Shown here piece after piece: positions 42,412-52,382 of a stretch of DNA of 64,000 nucleotides. Below the pieces are notes generated by a model. The model worked only from the letters and a program-made list of their open reading frames with translations. It searched no databases and was not told the DNA's origin. The position numbers were made by a program, and so were the translations under genes. Source of the DNA: Flavobacteriales bacterium 33_180_T64 (GTDB lineage: Bacteria > Bacteroidota > Bacteroidia > Flavobacteriales > Flavobacteriaceae); contig MAAQ01000012.1 in assembly GCA_002162685.1 (NCBI GenBank), forward strand, positions 124,001 through 188,000, written 5' to 3'. The first letter of the stretch is position 1; each line of letters opens with the position of its first letter.

Positions 42412-43542
42412 TTATTTAATTAGTTCGTTACTAATTCTATTATTGTAGTATTTGTAAGTGAATTTTTCAATGTTTTCTCTTCTAGAAGCTATCATTTTAG
42501 AATAATCTTGAGATGACAAGCGTAACACATTTTGCAATTTAGTCTGTACACTCTTAGCTGAAATAGCATCTAATAAGAATCCGTTTTCGTTATCTTTAAC
42601 ATAATGCGAAATTCCCGAAACATTAGACACTACAGGTATACAACCATAATTTAAAGCTTCAGCTATTACTTTTGGAAACCCTTCTGATGCTGACGGCAGT
42701 ACTATAGCATGAGAATTTATATAAATTTCATGAACATCTGACCTTGACAAAAACCCATGAAAAACAAAATTCAAATTCGTTTTTTTCGCCAGTTCTTGAT
42801 AATCAAGTCTGTCTTTACCATCACCTACAATATGAATACTTCGGACTTTTCCTTTATCATCATCACTCAGGTTATGAAACGCTTCAATTAATATGCTAAT
42901 ACCCTTTTCTTTTTCTAGTCGACCAACAAAACAAAAATCAATCAGACTTTCTGCAATCGATTTTTGCATAGCAAACATGTTTCCTTTTTCAAGCTCTTGC
43001 ATTGTGAGACACGGGTTTTCAAAAGTCAGACATTGTTTAGGCTGATTTGACCATTGACCATTAATTGTCACATATCGATTTTGATTTTTAAGCATCCATT
43101 TTTGAAATCTATAAGCCATTGGTGCCGCTTTTTGATTCCAGTTTCCTGCATATTTAAACCAGCCTTTTTTTGAACTAAAAAACACTAAATACGGGATTAC
43201 AAAAACACCAATTCCTGTTGGCGCTCTAAATTGAAAACAATCACTTTGCTTTAATGCTTTTCTTACTGTATTAATAACTCTAGGGGCATTCCATAATATT
43301 GAGATTTTGTCCTTTAAACGTGATCCTCCTACAGCTTGAATTGGAATGAATACAATTTTATTAGATGAATAAGGCAATGCGCTTGGAGGAGGAGGATTTG
43401 AATGCAACATTGCCACGTGATGTATTTCATCAAACACTGACAATAAATTATTAATTTCGGTCACAGTTGACCCTAAGCCTAAAATGGTGCCATTGGCTGT
43501 TTTATAATGTTCTGTATGAGAAATTATAGTTAATACTTTCAT
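42412..43542 (-). CDS. Glycosyltransferase family 4
   Basis: 376 residues. The N-terminal half includes ISHTEHYKTANGTILGLGSTV, and the donor domain has DFCFVGRLEKEKGISILIEAF, VGDGKDRLDYQEL, FHGFLSRSDVHEIY and LPSASEGFPKVIAEALNYGCIPVVSNVSGI. All are standard for GT4 (retaining GT-B). Its start (ATG 43542) overlaps the stop of the upstream gene as ATGA, indicating coupled translation. Confidence 0.9.
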   Translation of the reverse strand: MKVLTIISHTEHYKTANGTILGLGSTVTEINNLLSVFDEIHHVAMLHSNPPPPSALPYSSNKIVFIPIQAVGGSRLKDKISILWNAPRVINTVRKALKQSDCFQFRAPTGIGVFVIPYLVFFSSKKGWFKYAGNWNQKAAPMAYRFQKWMLKNQNRYVTINGQWSNQPKQCLTFENPCLTMQELEKGNMFAMQKSIAESLIDFCFVGRLEKEKGISILIEAFHNLSDDDKGKVRSIHIVGDGKDRLDYQELAKKTNLNFVFHGFLSRSDVHEIYINSHAIVLPSASEGFPKVIAEALNYGCIPVVSNVSGISHYVKDNENGFLLDAISAKSVQTKLQNVLRLSSQDYSKMIASRRENIEKFTYKYYNNRISNELIK

Positions 43543-44639
43543 TCAAATAATACTAAATATTGGTTTATAATTGTATTCCAATCATGAGTTTTTGCCCAAG
43601 TTACTGCTCCATATTTAAATTTAGACCGTTCAGCTAAAATCTCAGTAATCCCATTTATAAATTGGTTTGAATCGTCTACTTCAATTAAAATTCCAGAACT
43701 ATGGGGATTAATAGCATCTTCAATACCACATCCTGTAGCTCCAAGAGCAGGAATTCCCATAGCATTAGCTTCTAAAATAGCAATTCCGAAACCTTCCACA
43801 TCACCTGTAGCACTCTCGGTACTTAACATAACGAAAACATCAGAAGCTTCAAGTGTTTGTTTTAATTGGTTATCGTCTACACTTCCATGAAATGTCACAT
43901 GAGAAGACACATCTAACGATTTAGCAACTTTCAGAAACCGATCTACCTCTGTAGGAATACCAACACAATGATAATGCAACTCAGGAAATTTTTTGATAAG
44001 CTCAGGTAATTGCTTAATCACATTTAACTGCCCTTTTCTTGAACTTACTCGACCCACTGTAATTAATACTGGTTGGCCTTTTAATAATATTTGAGCCTTA
44101 GAATTATGCCATTTAGAACTATCAATACCATTAGGAATTACTACAATATCTTTATTTAAATGCGTTACAAACTTTTTTGTATAGTTAGAAACAGCTACAA
44201 TTTGATCAAAACGTTTAAGTGAAAAATTTATAGATTTCCGAAGTAGTGATGATTTAAAATTTACTTCTGTGCCATGAATAACCGCAATGATTTTCTGTTT
44301 AAAAAAGAAACTACAAAAAGCAACATTCCAGAGTGAAAACTTGCCTGTAGCTATAATATGTGTCGCGTTTTTAAAATACTTAAATGTAAGTAAAATACGT
44401 TTTATATACATTACAATTCGCCAATTGTACAGCTTGATCCGTTTTACCAAAAAATCTAATTCTTGATCAAAAACAGCTTCTTCCTTACCATTTTTAGATC
44501 GTTGATCTGCAATAACTTTAACATTACAGCCATGGCGATTTAAATAGCTTGCTAAATTATACGCATGATTTCCAATACCTCCAGGCTGTGGTGGAAATTC
44601 GGAAGTTACAATGACTATATTACGATTAGATTGACTCAC
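43539..44639 (-). CDS. Glycosyltransferase family 4
   Basis: 366 residues from GTG 44639 (then SQSNRNIVIVTSEFPPQPGG). The frame is open back to 44693, but the GTG overlaps the upstream stop as GTGA, the usual coupled junction, and puts the EFPPQPGGIGNHAYNLA loop at the normal place. The donor domain has LITVGRVSSRKGQLNVIKQL, HGSVDDNQLKQTLEASDVFV and GFGIAILEANAMGIPALGATGCGIEDAI. It is a retaining GT-B enzyme of unknown sugar specificity. Confidence 0.88.
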   Translation of the reverse strand: MSQSNRNIVIVTSEFPPQPGGIGNHAYNLASYLNRHGCNVKVIADQRSKNGKEEAVFDQELDFLVKRIKLYNWRIVMYIKRILLTFKYFKNATHIIATGKFSLWNVAFCSFFFKQKIIAVIHGTEVNFKSSLLRKSINFSLKRFDQIVAVSNYTKKFVTHLNKDIVVIPNGIDSSKWHNSKAQILLKGQPVLITVGRVSSRKGQLNVIKQLPELIKKFPELHYHCVGIPTEVDRFLKVAKSLDVSSHVTFHGSVDDNQLKQTLEASDVFVMLSTESATGDVEGFGIAILEANAMGIPALGATGCGIEDAINPHSSGILIEVDDSNQFINGITEILAERSKFKYGAVTWAKTHDWNTIINQYLVLFE

Positions 44640-45964
44640 GTTAAAGGTTGAATTAAAGCGCCTTCTTTTATTTTTTTTGTAGCTAATTTCCAAGATTTAA
44701 AAACCTGATAACACACGACTGGTAAAATCAAGATAGTTACAATTAAACCTAATAACAACAACGGTTTATTCTTTTTAAATTGATAAGGAAATATTGATAT
44801 TGGTATTATTCTAAGTAATGCTAGTCTTGCAGAAGTATTTCCATAATATGTTCTGAAATAGTAAAGCACACTTGGTATTGGTCTTGGAGCAAAAAACGTT
44901 GATGGCCTAAAAGAATCCCAACTTCCCATTTCTCTCAAACCACCAGTTCCTGCTTTAACATCAACACATGACGCTAAAGGATTGGAGATACTTTTTATGT
45001 TTTCAAGATATAGTCGCATTCCAAATTCACCATCTCCCATTCGTTGTTTTTCAAATTGCCTATCAAATAAACCTACGTCTTTAAATACATCTTTATACAG
45101 CATTGCATTTCCTGTAGCAAACTGAGAACCTATAGCAAAAAACGAACGTGACTTTGGGATCTGTTTTCCTTCAGGATAAAAAACACCTGCTGAAACTTTA
45201 GCTTTAAAAAAATCTAAACATTTTAAATGCATCCTAATCCAATCTGGTTTAATACGCACATCATCTTCTGATAGAGCAATGAATGCACCTTTAGCTGTTT
45301 TGATTGCTGTATTTCTAGCCAACCATAATGCTTTTTCTTTTTGATTGATAACTTGAAAATTAAGATTAAAGGCTTTATAAAACTCCCTATTAAAATTATC
45401 TGATTGATCGACAACAATAACCTCAAAATTAGAATAATCTTGATGTTCTAAATCTTTTAATACAGCTTCTAAATAATCATATCTGTTTAGTGTTGGAATA
45501 ACCACACTTATTAATGGGTTTTCTGATACTAATTGTGATTTAAAATCCTTCCAATCATTATAAACAATGGATTGTTTACTATCTCGAACTTGTTTAATAT
45601 TACGAGTATTTAACCAAGCATCAAATTCTTTAAACGGATTATGAAATGTAATTACTCGAAGTATTAACACAAAAAGCACCCAAGCTGAGTGAAAATATTT
45701 TCTAATAAAGTGATAGTTGTCTCTTAATGGTAAACTATCAAAACCTTCATAGGTAGCAACATCTCCAATATAACCTAACTGAATAGCTTGCCATGACAAA
45801 TCATAAGTTATAGCCTGTTGTGATTTAAACTGACTATCTGGCTCTAACTGCTTAATGATATAATCTGGTAATTCATTTACTTTTGGAAATATCGACCTCC
45901 CAGCTTTCGTGTAGCGTTGGAAATAATGAGTTGGCTGCAAATATTTTAAGAAGCTAAAAAGCAT
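44636..45964 (-). CDS. Glycosyltransferase family 2
   Basis: 442 residues. The GT-A domain begins near residue 150 (ISVVIPTLNRYDYLEAVLKDLEHQDY, VVDQSDN), with the metal-binding region SEDDVRIKPDW and, further on, the KQRMGDGEFGMRLYLE acceptor segment. An N-terminal extension of about 150 residues and a C-terminal hydrophobic stretch (about 405-425) suggest a membrane link. It overlaps the preceding gene by 1 bp. Confidence 0.88.
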   Translation of the reverse strand: MLFSFLKYLQPTHYFQRYTKAGRSIFPKVNELPDYIIKQLEPDSQFKSQQAITYDLSWQAIQLGYIGDVATYEGFDSLPLRDNYHFIRKYFHSAWVLFVLILRVITFHNPFKEFDAWLNTRNIKQVRDSKQSIVYNDWKDFKSQLVSENPLISVVIPTLNRYDYLEAVLKDLEHQDYSNFEVIVVDQSDNFNREFYKAFNLNFQVINQKEKALWLARNTAIKTAKGAFIALSEDDVRIKPDWIRMHLKCLDFFKAKVSAGVFYPEGKQIPKSRSFFAIGSQFATGNAMLYKDVFKDVGLFDRQFEKQRMGDGEFGMRLYLENIKSISNPLASCVDVKAGTGGLREMGSWDSFRPSTFFAPRPIPSVLYYFRTYYGNTSARLALLRIIPISIFPYQFKKNKPLLLLGLIVTILILPVVCYQVFKSWKLATKKIKEGALIQPLT

Positions 45965-46800
45965 TAAATTGATTTTGGGAGAGCACTATTTTGACTTATA
46001 GCTTTTAAATATTCTGGATATGTTGTTTCTATTGGTAATAAAAGCAAATGACATTTACCTCTATCTGCTATAGTCTTTCCTGATGTTAGTGTTTCTGCTG
46101 TTTTAAGATACCAAGCATGATAATCATTTTCTTTACACCATTCTATCATTAAATTTCCAGCAGCTTCTATTCCTAAATTTTCAACATCATGCATTTCAAT
46201 AAAAAAAGTACATTTTGTTTCGGCAGCTAATTGCTTGGCTGCTTTCATTACTAAAGTTTCAGCACCTTCAACATCTATTTTTACTAAATCTGGCTTAATG
46301 CCATAAAAAGAATAAATATAATCTAAGGTTACTGTATTAACATCCATAAATGAATTTACTGAAGCTGCGGTTTCAGCGTGTGAAGCATACATACTTCCTG
46401 CAGCACCTGCTCCTACTGTATAAAATTTAACTGTATCATCTAATTTATCAGCAACAAAAGCAGTAAGATATTGTACTCTACATCCAAGACCGTTTTGAAT
46501 AATATTCATAGCTGCTTTTTGTAGTGCTTCTGGATTGGGATCTACAAGAATCATTTGTCGTTTCGGGTCTTGTATGAGTGCTAATAAAGCCGTATATCCA
46601 ATATTAGCTCCTAAATCTAGAACAACATTATGATGTTTGGTAAGATAAAACCACCAAGCATCATCTTGATCTTCTTTAGGCCTTAAAGTTCCAGGAAGTA
46701 AATTTAAAGACACACCACAAAGCTTACCAGTTTTATATTTTTCTGCTTTCGGTTTTAAAAAATAATGCAGTCGCTTAAGTTCTTTTTTTACACGCATCAA
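45964..46800 (-). CDS. FkbM-family methyltransferase
   Basis: 278 residues: SAM-binding LDLGANIGYTALLALI (motif I), MILVDPNPEALQ (motif II) and a DLVKIDVEGAETLVMKAA segment, the FkbM hallmark. It probably O-methylates a sugar of the glycan. The stop overlaps the following GT2 start by one base. No signal peptide or span, so it is cytoplasmic. Confidence 0.9.
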   Translation of the reverse strand: MMRVKKELKRLHYFLKPKAEKYKTGKLCGVSLNLLPGTLRPKEDQDDAWWFYLTKHHNVVLDLGANIGYTALLALIQDPKRQMILVDPNPEALQKAAMNIIQNGLGCRVQYLTAFVADKLDDTVKFYTVGAGAAGSMYASHAETAASVNSFMDVNTVTLDYIYSFYGIKPDLVKIDVEGAETLVMKAAKQLAAETKCTFFIEMHDVENLGIEAAGNLMIEWCKENDYHAWYLKTAETLTSGKTIADRGKCHLLLLPIETTYPEYLKAISQNSALPKSI

Positions 46801-46844
46801 ATAGTATTTAAATAACTCTTAATTAGAGCAACTTAAGATATCAA

Positions 46845-47582
46845 TTATTTGTAACCAACAGCTACTAAATGCGCTGTTTTTATTGATTTATTTTCAACAC
46901 CTTTAGATTGAAACCTATTAATGATATTACCTGTAATAGATTTAAACAGATCTAAAGGATTACTTTTTTTAAAACTTTTTAATCCCCAAACACGATATTT
47001 ACCTGTTTTAACAGCATATCTCACTTCTACATGATCAAAGTATTTTTCTAATACAGCTTGCAATTGTTTTTTTGTATAGTGTCTAACATGGTCAGGGTTT
47101 TTTCCTGGACCTTCATTTTTAATGTAATCACCGTTAGGTGTCGTAAAATACGCCCAGCCTCCTTTTTTAATAACCTTAGCTATATTTTTCACAAAGACAT
47201 CATCTTCTTCTACATGTTCAATAACTTCAATACAAACTACAGCATCATAAGAACCGTCTTCAAGTTTAGATTTTGTCATATCTTGAATTACGATATCTGA
47301 AATATTACTTCGTTTTTTTTGAATAGACGATAAAATATGATCTGTAAAACCTAAATTTAATTCTTCTCGAGTTCCACTTTCTTGAGGCACATCTAACAAA
47401 GTAACATCTGCTGGCAGATTAATTGTATAAGGTGATTTTCGGCCACCAACATCAAGAATTGATAAGTTTTGAGTTGTTTTTTTACCAGACTTTAAAAGTC
47501 GTTTTATGTCATTCCTAACTGTTAATAAATGAGTAGGCATCATTGGGAAAGTCGCCCAACGCATAAATTCATACTTTGTCAT
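46845..47582 (-). CDS. Class I SAM-dependent methyltransferase
   Basis: 245 residues from ATG 47582 (MTKYEFMRW); the frame is open to a TTG at 47603. Motifs: LSILDVGGRKSPY (SAM loop, modified glycine pattern), IVIQDMTKSKLEDGSYDAVVCIEVIEHVEEDD, and KKGGWAYFTTPNGDY. The layout fits the Methyltransf_11/UbiE-type group. The substrate is likely a sugar or lipid-linked intermediate. A gap of 92 bp separates it from the next gene upstream. Confidence 0.85.
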   Translation of the reverse strand: MTKYEFMRWATFPMMPTHLLTVRNDIKRLLKSGKKTTQNLSILDVGGRKSPYTINLPADVTLLDVPQESGTREELNLGFTDHILSSIQKKRSNISDIVIQDMTKSKLEDGSYDAVVCIEVIEHVEEDDVFVKNIAKVIKKGGWAYFTTPNGDYIKNEGPGKNPDHVRHYTKKQLQAVLEKYFDHVEVRYAVKTGKYRVWGLKSFKKSNPLDLFKSITGNIINRFQSKGVENKSIKTAHLVAVGYK

Positions 47583-47674
47583 GATTACATATTTATTGGT
47601 CAATAGTAAGTGATATAATTAAGAATATACCAAGCATTCTTCAAAATTACATTTTCAAAGCACAAATCATAGAA

Positions 47675-48871
47675 TTACTTCCTATAAAATTCAAAAAATA
47701 ATGTGTTTTGTTTTTCTAAATTAAAGTCATTTCTAACACGATCAATAGCACATTTCGTGATGCTTTGCTTTTTTTTAGCATCTAAACCATGTACATATTC
47801 TATAGCTTTGGCTAAAGCTTTAGGATTACGTTTGGGCACAACCAATCCTGTTTTTTCATGTAATATATTTTCTTGTAATCCATCAGCATCAGATACAATA
47901 CAAAATATACCCATAGCTTGAGCCTCTAATACCGCATTTCCAAAACCTTCTTGAATACTATACTGCACATAGATATCGGTTTTCTTAAGATAAGTTACTA
48001 CTTCTTTTTGCGGTAGTTTCCCAGTAAATATGACTTCATTTAATATTCCAAATTGATGCGCAGAAAACACCAATCGTTCTTTTTCTTCGCCATCACCAAT
48101 AACAGTAAACTTAAAATCAATACCATTTTGTTTTAAAATTGATAAGGCTTCAAATAAGTAGTTAATCCCTTTAACCCAATGAAGTCTAGAAATACAGGTA
48201 ATATTAACAACCTTTCTTGATGTATGATCTTGTGATATTTCTTGAAAAAGATGAGTATTAATAGCTGGTGTAATCACTTTAATATTAGCTTCGGAAATAT
48301 TATAACTCACTAAATTTTGTTTCATTTTTTGAGAAAGCACATGATACTTAACGTCTTTAGAAAACAATTTATCGTAACAGCCTTTATGTTTTAAAGGCGA
48401 AAGATAAAGATCAAACCCTCTAAAGCTTACTGCCATTTTTGAGCCGATAGCTTCTGCTACATTCTCTCTATTACTTGCTAACATGCCATAACCAAAATGC
48501 AACCAATCTAATTTCTGACTTAGCAAATATTGGTTAAACAAGAGGTTTTTAATTCTGTTTTTTAAACGAACACCATCTTTTTTATCAAGTTGATAGAGTT
48601 TTATGCTCCTTTTGGGATACATACAAATAGATTTAAAAGCAATCATACTTGCTTTTAACCTAGAAAATATAGTTTTACCAAAATTTGGTGCAGACACTAT
48701 TTTACATGGCAAATCTATAGACTCATGTGAAAACATGTCAACAAATAAAATAACATTAATTCCGTTTTGTTGTAAGCCGTTAATTTTATTTCTAAAAAAT
48801 GTTTCAGAATAACCTGGTACTGAAGACAAAACAATACCTACTGTAATTATAGAATGTTGTTGTTGCTTCAT
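47675..48871 (-). CDS. Glycosyltransferase family 4
   Basis: 398 residues. SSVPGYSETFFRNKINGL is an N-terminal pattern of exopolysaccharide GT4 enzymes, with WLHFGYGMLA in the acceptor half. The donor half has VNITCISRLHWVKGINYLFEAL, VIGDGEEKERLVF, FTGKLPQKEVVTYLKKTDIYVQYS and EGFGNAVLEAQAMGIFCIVSDADGLQENI. Its ATG overlaps the upstream gene stop by 4 bp. Confidence 0.9.
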   Translation of the reverse strand: MKQQQHSIITVGIVLSSVPGYSETFFRNKINGLQQNGINVILFVDMFSHESIDLPCKIVSAPNFGKTIFSRLKASMIAFKSICMYPKRSIKLYQLDKKDGVRLKNRIKNLLFNQYLLSQKLDWLHFGYGMLASNRENVAEAIGSKMAVSFRGFDLYLSPLKHKGCYDKLFSKDVKYHVLSQKMKQNLVSYNISEANIKVITPAINTHLFQEISQDHTSRKVVNITCISRLHWVKGINYLFEALSILKQNGIDFKFTVIGDGEEKERLVFSAHQFGILNEVIFTGKLPQKEVVTYLKKTDIYVQYSIQEGFGNAVLEAQAMGIFCIVSDADGLQENILHEKTGLVVPKRNPKALAKAIEYVHGLDAKKKQSITKCAIDRVRNDFNLEKQNTLFFEFYRK

Positions 48872-50037
48872 AAATTGTTATATAAATCTAACATCCCTAA
48901 AACCATACGTTCTTCGGTATGTTGCTTTTGAATGGTCTCTAAGGCTTTACTCGTGATTTGTTGTTTTTGATGATTTGAAATCTGACTTATCTCTACTATT
49001 TTTTCAGCCATTTTATGAGAATTCCTTATAGGTGTTACAAAACCATTAACCCCATCAACAACAGCTTCTTCCATACCTCCACAATTAGTTGTTAAAACTA
49101 TTTTTTTTGCAGCCATAGCTTCTAAAACGACATTAGCAACGCCTTCTTCCATACTGGGTAAAAACAATAGATCTGATGCTTTTATGAGTCGCTGCGCTTC
49201 GCTAAAAGGAACTTGCTCGATGCTAATAATGTTATTTTCTAAACCCAATTCTTTTATTTGATAAATCAATTCTAAATTGACACCACCAACAATTGTATAT
49301 TTAAATTGAAAGTTTTGTTCTTTAAGCTGTTTAAAAGCATCTAAAGCATAACCATATCCTTTTTTCCAATGTGGACGTCCTACAGAAATAACATTAAAAA
49401 CAGAAGATTGATTTGATTCTACTTTTTGAGTATTCGTAAATAGCTCTACGTTTAATCCGCTGTATACGACTTTAATTTTTTCTTCATGAGCTGCATATTT
49501 CACAGCCTCTTTAGCAATATCCTTTGACACCGCATGAAAACCATCAACATTTGGAAAATGATTGTGATACATTGCTGCTAACTTAGCATCAGCAATTGGT
49601 GAATAATTGATGTGAGCGCCACGCAAACTTAAAACGAGTTTAATACCAAATGTCTTTACCCACATCCATTCTGAAAGCCCTTTAGCCCATTGAATATGAA
49701 ATATATCTGGTTTATGCCAAAGTACAGGATAGCATTTCACTTTATCATACATGCTATCTCGAGACTGGGATTTTAATAATTGATCTAGTTTTTTCTTGTC
49801 TTTATTTCTAAAGAATGTTAATAAAAAACTGTAGACTAATAAGTATATTCCTTTTTGTATTCTACCTGATTTATATCCTTTTACAATAACATTATCATTG
49901 TATTTAACTGCTTTTTTTACGCGTCCAAAAAGCAATATAGCGCAGTCTTTATTTGACAAACCTACAATGAGACGTTCAATAAACGTAGTACTTGGTATTT
50001 CTCCTGAATAGATTGCTATTTTGAGTTTATGCTTCAC
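48868..50037 (-). CDS. Glycosyltransferase family 4
   Basis: 389 residues. YSGEIPSTTFIERLIVGLS at the N-terminus, DIFHIQWAKGLSEW in the acceptor half, then FNVISVGRPHWKKGYGYALDAF, KASDLLFLPSMEEGVANVVLEAMAAKKIVLTTNCGGMEEAV in the donor half. It resembles its downstream neighbour in order and style, so the two may be diverged paralogues. It lies 6 bp after the SGNH-like gene. Confidence 0.9.
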   Translation of the reverse strand: MKHKLKIAIYSGEIPSTTFIERLIVGLSNKDCAILLFGRVKKAVKYNDNVIVKGYKSGRIQKGIYLLVYSFLLTFFRNKDKKKLDQLLKSQSRDSMYDKVKCYPVLWHKPDIFHIQWAKGLSEWMWVKTFGIKLVLSLRGAHINYSPIADAKLAAMYHNHFPNVDGFHAVSKDIAKEAVKYAAHEEKIKVVYSGLNVELFTNTQKVESNQSSVFNVISVGRPHWKKGYGYALDAFKQLKEQNFQFKYTIVGGVNLELIYQIKELGLENNIISIEQVPFSEAQRLIKASDLLFLPSMEEGVANVVLEAMAAKKIVLTTNCGGMEEAVVDGVNGFVTPIRNSHKMAEKIVEISQISNHQKQQITSKALETIQKQHTEERMVLGMLDLYNNL

Positions 50038-50043
50038 AAATGA

Positions 50044-50946
50044 TTATAAATTATTTTTTATATAGGTCGAAAAAGTGTTTGCAAAATTAATACTTGAAGC
50101 TTTTCTCCCTAAAGAATTCACATGAATAACGTCATAAAAATATTTAGTATTTGTTAACGCATTACTATGATTAATTACTTTATATTTTGAGGAGTTTATT
50201 TGAGCTTTTTTTGCTTTCATCGGTGGAATGTAGCATATAAATTTGATGTTATTATCCTCACATAGTTTTTTTATTTTGGATACAAAACGATTTGAAAATT
50301 GAATTGGCATATCTTCAAAATTAGTTATTTCTTCATCTTGACTATGAAAAACAGGATAGGTATAATTCCCTTTATCGTCAAAACGATTTCTTCGTTTAGG
50401 TTTTATGAGACTATTTAAAGACGGATAAAATAACTCTGCATTATAATAAGACATCCCTAAAGCGGGCATCCATTTTGAATAGTACAAGATATGTGCCCTT
50501 CTACTAGAAAATTGTTTATAATAATCGCTAACGTAATCGCGATTATTATACATCAAAAATCTATAATCATTATCATTAATAGTATTTCTTTTAAAATCCA
50601 AACTACTAGGGTTAGAAGCCAAAACACAATACTTTGTGAGCTTACCTTCAGCTAAAAAATGTTGCAGCATTAAAAACTGACTAGAAATTGAGGTGTCATC
50701 CATAGATAAATTAAGCCCTCTAATAGGCAACATTGAATCTATCAGTTTGGTATTAAGCGTTGTTAATCCATTACTTGCTCCTAAAATAATATAGTCAAAA
50801 CGTGTTTCTTTAATCTCATTAGCTAGAAATGAAGGTTTATAAAAACTAGATTGCCTTAAAGCCCACAAACTTCCAAAAGACAAAATTGATGCTAGGGCAA
50901 GAAAGCCAATACATAGAACACCTAATTTCTTCAAAAATAATTTCAT
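50044..50946 (-). CDS. SGNH-like/AlgX-type exported protein, partner of the MBOAT enzyme
   Basis: 300 residues with an N-terminal membrane anchor (about 7-28). DYIILGASNGLTTLN is placed as the nucleophile block (GxS) and DVIHVNSLGRKASS as the C-terminal Asp/His block (DxxHxNxxG) of the SGNH hydrolase fold. Such proteins are found directly next to MBOAT acyltransferases and pass or accept the acyl group in the periplasm. It lies 2 bp from the MBOAT gene. The catalytic assignment is by motif only. Confidence 0.7.
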   Translation of the reverse strand: MKLFLKKLGVLCIGFLALASILSFGSLWALRQSSFYKPSFLANEIKETRFDYIILGASNGLTTLNTKLIDSMLPIRGLNLSMDDTSISSQFLMLQHFLAEGKLTKYCVLASNPSSLDFKRNTINDNDYRFLMYNNRDYVSDYYKQFSSRRAHILYYSKWMPALGMSYYNAELFYPSLNSLIKPKRRNRFDDKGNYTYPVFHSQDEEITNFEDMPIQFSNRFVSKIKKLCEDNNIKFICYIPPMKAKKAQINSSKYKVINHSNALTNTKYFYDVIHVNSLGRKASSINFANTFSTYIKNNL

Positions 50947-50948
50947 AG

Positions 50949-52376
50949 CTAAAATTGGAAATAAATAAAATCCGAAGGGTTTTTAAATACACCCATAAAA
51001 GTAATAAGGATTGCTATAAAAATAGCCATATAAGGAGACAAAGTCACTTCTTTCTTGTTTTTTTGAGACGCAAAAAACTCAAAACCAAGCATGGTTACTA
51101 CTCCTATAATTATAATTGCACTGAATAATAAAGACTTACTATTTTTATAAAACATGGCTACTGAAGTGCCATTAAAGCTAAAAATATCTCCAATATAGTG
51201 TATCGCTATTGATGCATTATCTGCTCTAAAGAAAATCCAAACTAAAGTAACTAAGATAAATGTTAGTGCTATTTTAGGTAGTTGCTGAAATGTCATCCGA
51301 CTACTATTTACATAGGTTCTATTTTTATTAACCAATAATAATGGTAAAAATAAAAGTGCATGAATGCCTCCCCAAATTATAAACGTCCAGTTAGCACCAT
51401 GCCAAAAACCACTTACAAGAAATACAATTAAGACATTACGGATACGTTTACTATACGTTCCTCGCGATCCTCCTAGTGGAATATATAAATAATCTCTAAA
51501 CCATGTTGACAATGAAATATGCCAGCGTCTCCAAAACTCAGCTATATCTCTCGAGAAATAAGGGAATGAGAAATTCACCATTAAAGAAAATCCAAATAAT
51601 CTTGCAACACCAATAGCTATATCGGAGTAACCTGAAAAATCACCATAAATTTGAAATCCAAATAAAACAGCCCCTAAGAACAATTCTACTGATGAAAAAT
51701 TTGAACTGCCATCAAATATTTGATTTACAAAAAAGGCACAATTATCTGCAACAACGACCTTTTTAAATAATCCCCAAATAATGAGATAAACACCACTCAT
51801 TGCAAAGTCACTGTCAAAGGTTCGCTTTATATTAAACTGTGGTAATAATTGTTTAGCACGTTCAATTGGTCCTGCTACCAATTGCGGGAAGAAAGACACA
51901 AAAGCCGCGAATTGAATAAAACTAGACGTTGGTTCTAATTTCTTTCTATAAATATCTATCGTATAACTTAATGTTTGAAATGTATAAAAACTAATCCCAA
52001 CAGGTAAAATAATATTAAGGGTATCGGGCTGAATTTCTGATCCAAAAAATGTAAATGCACTACTAAAATTGTCTACAAAAAAATTATAATATTTAAAGAA
52101 CATTAAAAGTCCTAAATTAGCAGTAATACTCACCCATAGCAAATATTTACGTTTTTGATTATTAGACGTTTTACTGAGGTATATTCCTATAAAAAAATCA
52201 ACAAGTGTACTAAATAGTATTAGTGATAAAAAGCGCCAATCCCACCAACCATAGAACACATAACTGGCAACAACAAGCAATGCATTTTGAAATTCTAATT
52301 GCTTTTTCGCAACAAACCAATACAGTATAAAAACTATTGGTAAAAAAATCGCAAAATCTACAGAGTTAAAAAGCAT
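50949..52376 (-). CDS. MBOAT-family O-acyltransferase
   Basis: 475 residues with about eleven spans and the AlgI/DltB order: FPQLVAGPIERAKQLLPQF, QIYGDFSGYSDIAIGVARLFGF, NFSFPYFSRDIAEFWRRWHISLSTWFRDYLYIPLGG and the catalytic His in SGFWHGANWTF. It acetylates or acylates surface polysaccharide across the membrane. Its partner SGNH-like gene follows directly, giving a two-gene acylation module. Confidence 0.93.
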   Translation of the reverse strand: MLFNSVDFAIFLPIVFILYWFVAKKQLEFQNALLVVASYVFYGWWDWRFLSLILFSTLVDFFIGIYLSKTSNNQKRKYLLWVSITANLGLLMFFKYYNFFVDNFSSAFTFFGSEIQPDTLNIILPVGISFYTFQTLSYTIDIYRKKLEPTSSFIQFAAFVSFFPQLVAGPIERAKQLLPQFNIKRTFDSDFAMSGVYLIIWGLFKKVVVADNCAFFVNQIFDGSSNFSSVELFLGAVLFGFQIYGDFSGYSDIAIGVARLFGFSLMVNFSFPYFSRDIAEFWRRWHISLSTWFRDYLYIPLGGSRGTYSKRIRNVLIVFLVSGFWHGANWTFIIWGGIHALLFLPLLLVNKNRTYVNSSRMTFQQLPKIALTFILVTLVWIFFRADNASIAIHYIGDIFSFNGTSVAMFYKNSKSLLFSAIIIIGVVTMLGFEFFASQKNKKEVTLSPYMAIFIAILITFMGVFKNPSDFIYFQF

Positions 52377-52382
52377 AAGCTA